DNA of 64,000 bases from Budorcas taxicolor (taxonomy: Eukaryota; Chordata; Mammalia; Artiodactyla; Bovidae), in assembly GCF_023091745.1 (NCBI RefSeq), contig NC_068930.1, positions 8,392,262 through 8,456,261 of the forward strand, written 5' to 3'. Below are positions 57,306 through 64,000 of this stretch, piece by piece. The position numbers and the translations under genes were made by a program. Under the pieces are notes generated by a model that worked only from the letters and a program-made list of their open reading frames with translations, did not search any database and was not told where the DNA came from. The first letter of the stretch is position 1. Every line of letters starts with the position of its first letter.

Positions 57306-57716
57306 CTAAACCATGCTTTTCTTTTGCCTTTTGGGAGCAGCCTAGTGACTGAAAAACATACATCAAGTAACAAGTCACTTGATACAGTTGTACAACATTT
57401 GAAATCTATGGTAGTTCAGACTTCCTCAAATTTGAGATAGTTATTGTATTAATTTCTTATTGATACTGTAACAAATTCTGACAAACTTGGTGGCTTAAAA
57501 GAACAGAGACTTATTCTTTCTCAGTTCTGGAGGCTGGAAGTTCAAAATCAAGGTGTCTGCATGACTGCACTTCTTCTTAAGGCTCTAGGGGAGAAGATTT
57601 CCCTGCCTTTTTGTGTCTTCTGGCCATTGCTGTCAGTCCTGGATATTCCTTGATTTGTAGCCACATCACTTCAATCTCCTTCTCTGTTCTCACGTGACGT
57701 TTTCCCTCTGTGTCTG

Positions 57717-57855
57717 CTGGTGCTGCTGCTGCTGCTAAGTCACTTCAGTCGTGGCCGACTCTGTACAGCCTCTAGACAGCAGCCCACCAGGCTCCCCAGT
57801 CCCTGGGATTCTCCAGGCAAGAACACTGGAGTGTGTTGCCATTTCCTTCTCCATC
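57717..57855 (-). mobile_element. BOV-A2 SINE, partial
   Basis: CTG units (reverse complement of the CAG tail), then AAGTCACTTCAGTCGTGGCC and GAACACTGGAGTGTGTTGCC. Only one A unit is present. Confidence 0.85.
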
Positions 57856-57943
57856 CCTGTGTGTCTATCTGCATCCAGTTTCCCTCTTTTTAAGTATACA
57901 GTCGGTGGATTAGGGCCCAGTCTCATCCAGTATGACCTCTTGT

Positions 57944-58156
57944 TGTCTGTTGTTTAGTCACTAAGTCATATCCCATTCTTTGTGACCCCGTGGACTGTAG
58001 CCCGCCAGGCGCCTCTGTCCGTGGGGGTTCTCCAGGCAAGAATCCTGGATTGGGTTGCCATTTCCTCCTCCAGGGGATCTTCCCAACCCAGGGGTCAAAA
58101 CTTAGCCTTCTGCATTGCCAGGTGGAGTGTTTATCGCTGAGCCACCAGGGAAGCCC
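57944..58156 (-). mobile_element. Bov-tA SINE
   Basis: Reverse complement A segment (TTAGTCACTAAGTCATATCC; AATCCTGGATTGGGTTGCC), then the tRNA-derived end GCTGAGCCACCAGGGAAGCC. Confidence 0.9.
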
Positions 58157-58509
58157 CAGTATGAGCTCAGCTTAATTATATCAGCAGGGACCCTTCTCTG
58201 CAAATAGGGTTGCATTCACAGGTCTTGGTAGCCCTGAATTTTGGGAGGGAGACTGTAAGCCAGTACCCTTATTATTTCCCTTTGAGGTGTTTACATGTAA
58301 TGTGATGTGTAAAAAACTTACATCTTAGGGGTTTTTAAAGAAAAGTGATTAGCTTCATGTGTATGTATATATGTGATCTATGAGAACACAAGTATATTAA
58401 GATTTTTTAAAGATACTTAAAAAAATTTTTTTCCTGTTTAAAATTGTTGTGACATGAATAATTCTGTCTTTTAGAGAGGAGGCAGTAAATTCAGGTTTTC
58501 ACGTCATTA

Positions 58510-59118
58510 CAAGCATGCCTCATTTTATTGTGCTTCACTTTGTATTTTGCAGATGCTGCATTTTTTACAGGTTTAAGGTTTGAGGCAACCCTGTGTCATC
58601 CAAGTCTTTTGGTGCCATTTTTCCAAAAATACTTGCTCACTTTGTGACACTTTGGTAATTGCAATATTTTGGTAATTGCAATATTTCACACTTTCTCATT
58701 ATATTTGTTACAAATATAAAACTTCTAATGGATGAGAAGTTGCTGCTTATGGATGAGCAAAGAAAGTGGTTTCTTAAGATAAAATCTGCTCCCAGTGAAG
58801 ATTCTCTTAAGATAGTTGAAATGACAACAAAGGATTTAAAAATATTTTATAAGCTTAGTTGATAAAGCAGTGGCTTTAATATCTTCAGCATCGCTGAAGG
58901 CTCAGATGACGGTTAGTATTTTTTTAGCAATAAGTATTTCTTTATTATAGTATGTAGGCATAATGCTATTGCACACTTACTAGACTACAGTATAATGCAA
59001 ACTTAACTAGTTTATATGCACTGAGAAGCCAAAAAGTCCGTGTGATTCCCCTTACTGTGATACTTGATTTACTGTGATAATTTGGAACTGAGTCCAGAGT
59101 ATCTCCAAGGTCTCCCTG
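58510..59118 (+). mobile_element. Tigger1 deletion derivative (non-autonomous)
   Basis: It begins CAAGCATGCC (compare CAGGCATA at the 3,768 copy) and ends near GTCTCCCTG. It keeps the Tigger1 5' part, a short internal piece (GATGAGAAGTTGCTGCTTATG to TTAGTTGATAAAGCAG) and the 3' part, and lacks most of the transposase. A TA precedes it at 58,508-58,509; the other TA is mutated. A 17-bp tandem unit (58,651-58,667 and 58,668-58,684) is a private duplication. Confidence 0.85.
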
Positions 59119-59252
59119 TGAGGGATTTGTATACTGAGAGTGTAACTGTATTCTGCTGGTGAGTCTGTCATTAAGGCAGTCTAAAATGTCATCCTTAAAG
59201 CATTTTTAAATGATCCTTTTATAGATAAATATAAGGAGACTGAACCTACCAA

Positions 59253-59446
59253 ACAGTCACTCAGTCATATCTGACTCTGCTACCCCATGGGCTGTAGCCT
59301 GTGAGGCTCATCTCTCCATGGGATTCTCCAGGCAAGAATACTGGAGTGGTTTGCCCTTTCCTCCTCCAGGGTGTCTTCCCAACCCAGGGATAGATCCAGG
59401 GTCTATTGCAAGCAATTTCACCACCATCTAAGCCACCAGGAATGCC
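59253..59446 (-). mobile_element. Bov-tA SINE
   Basis: Reverse complement: AGTCACTCAGTCATATCTGA, AATACTGGAGTGGTTTGCC, and the tRNA-derived end AAGCCACCAGGAATGCC. Confidence 0.88.
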
Positions 59447-62217
59447 TAAAATATATTTTAAAGGCTGTGTTAATAAAACAGATTAGTACTCATTCGGGTA
59501 GAAATAGGGAAAGTCAATGGAACTAAATAGAGGATGGTTAATCATTATAAAAGTGAGATGCTAATATTAACCAAAGAAAAATGCAGAGATCAAAAAGTTT
59601 GGTAATAGAGTTGGGGGTATACATTGGGGCAGCTTCTAGGTGAAAAAATGTATCTTCCACTTATAAAAGCAAAGACTAGAAATAATCTGGTTAAATGTCA
59701 AAATATATATACTTGTAGTATATGTACTAAGTTATATATATACTTATGGAAAGAATGGGCTATATTCATGTTAAATGAAACACCTATAATAAAAAACAGA
59801 AGTAAATATACCAGAGTCCCATTTGTTTAAGGAAAGAAGGCAGGGAAGGAGTAATGCACACACTTAACATATTCATATATGCTTTTGTGTGTCTGTAAAA
59901 TACGTAACAGCATATTAGAAAACACTAATAGCAGTTGCCCAGGGAAACAGATCTGGAGTAGAAAGCTTGACTTCTCATCATATATCTTGTTTTACTTTTT
60001 AACTGAATACTTTTTTTTTTAAGTTAAGATTACTTTTTTAAAATAAACTTGATTCTTTTGTTTCTGGGGGTACATAAATGCTGAATGCACTAAAGCCCTA
60101 CTTATATAGATGTGGTTTTTACCTGTGTTTCTCTATAAGATTAATAAGGAACCGTCAACCCCTTGTTATATGTAAAATGAGAAAAAGGCAATCTCATGTG
60201 TATGCTGAGTGTTGGGATTTCAGAGATGCTACATGTATAACTAACCTTTAGGTGTAAGTCAGTTTGTCCTACCCTCACTGAAGCTCTAGTATTGGTGAGG
60301 ATGACTGACGCCAGCAGTGTGATAACTTTCCTGGCTGTTCAGAGTATCCAGAGCTGTCCTGAGTTAGTCCATAAGGGAGAACACAAAACTAGTGATACAC
60401 AATGAGTTCCTGGTCTGTAACTCCACCTCTTCTCCAAGTAAATACATATGTCCATTCAAGTGAGATTGATTTATTTAATTTAAATTTATAAATCAATAAA
60501 TTATGAATGTTTTAACTTAAAATAGATACAGCAAAATACATACATATATGACTTGAATTTTCACTAATAGCATGTTAATGAAACCAGTACCCAACTCAAG
60601 AAACAACATTACTGACACTCAGGAGTCCCCCTGGGAACCCTCTCTAGTCATAACTCACTGGTAACTATACCCTAAAATGAGACAACTAGATTAATTTTGC
60701 CTAGTTTTGTCTTTTATGTAAATGGATCATAGAGTATATGTTCTTTTATATATGGCTTCTTCAATGATATTTGGAGGCATGGTCTAATTTGTTTTTTAAA
60801 TAATTGCCAAGTAGTTGCATTTCAGCTGTTACTAGCAAACAAAATACTTATAACTCCTTAAAGTTGTATATGGCACTCCCAGTGTGCCAGGATGGTGAAA
60901 TTGATAGTGGTTGAAACAAAATAGAGACTGAAACAGGTTATACAGGACCTTGTGTAATTGGCCCCAACCTGTTTCTCTAGCCTCACCTGTGGTTCTCTCC
61001 CAATCCCCTGTCTTAGGAACACCACCTTATAAATTTGTCGAGCCCCATGTTTTTTTCTTTGGTCGTGGGTCTTTTTATTTTTTTAATTTTCAGTTAAGCC
61101 CCATCTTAAATGTTGGACCTGCGAAAACTTCTGAACCGTTAGATTTTGAACCATTAGATCCTGCCTACTTTGTACTTTCTTCACTGTGTTCTTTCTTCAC
61201 TGTGTTCACAGCATTCGTCACACTAGGTTTTATTAGCTGTTCAGCAGCCTCCATTTGCCTTGTTCTTTACATTATCCCTTGTGAATAGCAGCGTGTCTGC
61301 CCCATTATAATGAACACAACCACAGGTGCTGAATACACGAGAAGAGATCCTCTCCAAGGACTTGGCAGTCTCCTGGGGCAGACAGGTGTGCAGAAACCTA
61401 AAGTCTCTAACTTGTACATCAGTTACACTTCCACATGTCAGCTGCTGTTCCAAGTGCCCGGATTATCCTTATAATAATAGGCAGGTACTGTTATGATCCC
61501 TGTTTTGCAGATGAGATTAACTTGGTAAGGTGGTAGAATCAAAATAATGGATTTAGTCAGTCTAGTTCCGACCTCTCCATAACTGACTGACTGTCTTCAA
61601 GCAGGGGGTGATCACTATTAACATTAACATTGTTGCTGTGAGTGCAGTGAGTGGTATGAAGAGAAGCCCTGCTGGCAGGCTAGCTTAGGGCCAGTTCATC
61701 CAAGACCTCGTGTGCTGTGCTAAGGAGTTTTGACTGTTTTGTGGGCAGTGGAGAGCCCATGTGGTTTTCAACTCAGTGACTGGTTTTGTGTTTGAAGAAA
61801 GTGACTTAAATAGCAATATAGTACCAGTGGCTAGGCAGACAAGTAGAAAAGACTGGAAGGAGTCCTGGGAACATCCCGCTGGCGTCAGGGACAATGAGAA
61901 TGGAGGAGGGGGGCAAAGCCTTCTTGCTGAATTCCAGCAACAGGCCCCTCCGTCCACAGACTCATTAAAACATGAGTAAGGAGCAGTGCACCATCCAAGG
62001 ACTGATTTACAGTCCAAGAAAGCCAAGGTCTTAGCAGGTCTTTGGACGGAGGGACACCAGACACACCTGAGGACAGGGATACCACACTGCAATGGGATTA
62101 ATTAGGCACATCTCAATGTTGACAGCCAACTTCCCACCCGCCCCATTACATTTTCCCCCAGAAAATTAGACGAAATGTCTGTGGAGTCTGACCAACCTAA
62201 GAGAAAGATCTAAAGAT
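59447..62217. other. Intergenic sequence downstream of LINS1
   Basis: No gene. Position 60,560-60,830 is an old reverse-complement L1 fragment (AACTCAAGAAACAACATTAC; AATTTTGCCTAGTTTTGTC). About 61,440-61,560 has an L2/MIR look (GGCAGGTACTGTTATGATCC). The 112-codon frame at 60,950-61,288 is not family-like. In human the next gene beyond LINS1 on this side is CERS3, but no exon of it is recognised here. Confidence 0.5.
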
Positions 62218-62221
62218 TCAC

Positions 62222-62515
62222 TGTTGTTCAGTCACTAAGTCATATCCAACCCTTTGCAACCCCACGGACTGTAGCACGCCAGGCTCCCCTGTCCTTCACT
62301 ATCGCCCGGAGTTTGCTCCAATTTGTGTCCATTGAGTCAGTGATACTATAACCATCTCATTCTCTGCCTACTTCTTTTGCCTTCAGTCTTTCCCAGCATC
62401 AGGGTCTTTTCCAGTGAATCAGGTCTTCACATCAGGTGACCAAAGTATTGGAGCTTCAGCATCAGTCCTTCCAGTGAATATTCAGGGTTGATTTCCTTTA
62501 GGACTGACTGGTTTG
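62222..62515 (-). mobile_element. BovB 3' end
   Basis: Reverse complement BovB terminus: TTGTTCAGTCACTAAGTCAT, CCACGGACTGTAGCACGCCA, AAAGTATTGGAGCTTCAGC and GGACTGACTGGTTTGGGG. Confidence 0.88.
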
Positions 62516-64000
62516 GGGGCTTCCCCAAAGACATTATTCCACCAAGCCTGCCAACCCTGAAGTCCACAGTTACAAACTTCACCTATGGGGAGAGTTTCTA
62601 GTTGGAGTGAATAGCCAAGGAACACGAGTCATTTGTGGAAAGTCTCAACATTACAGAGCCTAAAACAAGACAGACTAAGCAAGGAGGAAATTAATCTAGT
62701 AATATCTTCAGGAAGAAATAGTTGTAAAAGATATTATACTTAGAATATTCAGGAGGAGAAATAAACATAAATGAATAATAGCAGAAATGAAAAACTCAAT
62801 AGAGATGTAGTAAGGAAATCTTCAAAAAGTATAACAGCAGGACAAAAAAAAATTGGAAAATAGTAACAACAAAATTTGAGGAGAGCTCACAAGATTCCAT
62901 AGCTGAATAGCACAAGTTCTAGATAGAAAAGGAGGAGCAGAGAGGGGGAAGTACTAAAGTAGTCCAGGAAAAATTTCCAGAACTGAAAGACTGAGTCTTT
63001 AAACCATATATGAACATATAACTGGGAAAAGAAAAAAAAAAAACAATTTTATAAAGGATGAAGAGAGCCTGAGACAGGCGCTGCGTTCTCACTTGCATTT
63101 GTGTGGTGGGAGATGCTCCTGCTGCTATTCCCGTAAACGGAAGTGAAACCTCACAGTCTCCATAAAGGAGAATGCATTCTGCTCTCAGCTGAGTGACTCA
63201 GGCAGTCTTCAGCACGTGTTGACACCCAGCAGACAGACAGAAATCCCGTGTTGAAAATTAGAAGATCCACATTACAGCAGGAGTCATTTGTGTAGAGCAT
63301 TATGAAATTCATGGGAGAAGGTCTGATCTCCCTGAGACTGGAGAGAGGAGAAGAAAGAGGCCTGGATGAAGAAGGAAAGTTGAGAGAAATCCAGGGGCAG
63401 GAAAACAAGAAATGCTTTGCGGAAACTCAGGTCAGGTGGGGCTTGAACAGAGAAGTTTATGTAGAGTTTAATATCTGAGAAGACGACTCTGGGTGTTTTA
63501 ACCATCAGGAAGCTGTCGGTCACTTGTGAGAGACCTTGTATGGCCCCAGGCGTGCTTGGGAGAGGAGGTGGACACCACGAGGACAGTGGTTTTCAACTGA
63601 TCTGTGTTCTCTGTCCCTCCAAACACCGGGATCTGTCGTGGTGTCTGTGAAATGCCTCTGTCAGCATGGATCTGAACACTGTCCCCAGAGGCAGCGTCTG
63701 GTCATCGAGCCTGGTCTGGGGCTCGGACTCGCCTCTCACCTCCCTCCTCAGAGCCCAGGCACCCCACTCGGACTGCTCAGGGGTGTGGGAACGTGACCTT
63801 AAACACTGAGCTTTAATTGGTCTTTTATATAATTTTGACACCATATAGAGTTATCTTGCTTTATATTAAAATACTCATTTGAAAATTGTGGTCGATAAAA
63901 TGCCTTTTCTAACTGTATTATTAATAACAGGTCAGACTAGCAAATGAACTGTAAATTTTTCTGATTATTCTATGGAAAGTGAAGCTGAACAAAGCAGATC
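62516..64000. other. Intergenic sequence at right edge
   Basis: A-rich and mixed sequence with no gene or repeat that I can name. Open frames at 63,151-63,844 overlap on both strands and look like chance. Confidence 0.4.

Larger units (their letters stand above)
57430..58260. repeat. Old interspersed repeat split by two Bov SINEs
   Basis: TGGTGGCTTAAAAGAACAGA, AGTTCTGGAGGCTGGAAGTT and CAAAATCAAGGTGTCTGC belong to a well-known mammalian medium-frequency repeat whose class I cannot name securely. Later pieces lie between and after the SINEs at 57,717-57,855 and 57,944-58,156. Confidence 0.55.

Noticed and set aside
57249..57440. 63-codon frame after the LINS1 stop
   Set aside because: It lies in the 3' UTR and beyond the polyadenylation signal and has no similarity to the family; the stop at 57,202 fits the known protein end.
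59447..64000. First exon of CERS3 expected downstream of LINS1
   Set aside because: No CpG island, no matching exon and no supporting splice pattern were seen; the gene probably starts beyond the window.
1..64000. CRISPR arrays, bacterial operons, tRNA or rRNA genes
   Set aside because: The DNA is vertebrate nuclear. The tRNA-like stretches are the heads of Bov-tA and CHR SINEs, not genes.

Overview
The window is nuclear DNA from a ruminant, almost certainly a bovid. It is full of BovB (RTE-type LINE) copies and of the tRNA-derived and dimeric SINEs Bov-tA and BOV-A2, which are confined to ruminants, on a background of older mammalian repeats (L1, L2, MIR, Tigger, Charlie). It contains a single pair of divergent protein-coding genes with introns; the species cannot be fixed from sequence alone. 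The same gene pair, ASB7 and LINS1, lies head to head on human 15q26.3.

Left third (1-26,100): the first intron(s) and first coding exon of ASB7 on the minus strand. Only the exon holding the start codon (16,465-16,675) is present; the remaining ASB7 coding exons must lie beyond the left edge. The rest is repeats: an old L1, an almost complete Tigger1, L2, and a 2.75-kb BovB with recognisable endonuclease and reverse-transcriptase domains.

Centre (26,100-27,600): one CpG island that serves as the shared bidirectional promoter of ASB7 (leftward) and LINS1 (rightward). It has CCAAT boxes, an NRF1-type palindrome, an ETS-type site, several splice donors facing both ways, and a strongly G-rich tract.

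Right (27,265-57,300): LINS1 on the plus strand. A long first intron (about 23 kb, 27,265-50,186) is packed with nested transposons. Six coding exons between 50,289 and 57,204 join in frame to a 760-residue protein that matches the LINES family from start to stop, with a polyadenylation signal at 57,281. LINS1 is the only gene in the window that can be read completely.

Tail (57,300-64,000): intergenic, with a deletion derivative of Tigger1, Bov SINEs, L1 and BovB pieces. No further gene was found.

No new molecular system was found. The items most worth a second look are the bidirectional promoter with its G-rich tract; two adjacent Bov-tA SINEs that each took a BovB insertion in opposite orientation, giving an inverted repeat of about 1.2 kb per arm inside LINS1 intron 1; a nearly whole Charlie3-type hAT element with its 8-bp target duplication; and a BovB nested in a Tigger-type element that still has its TA duplication.
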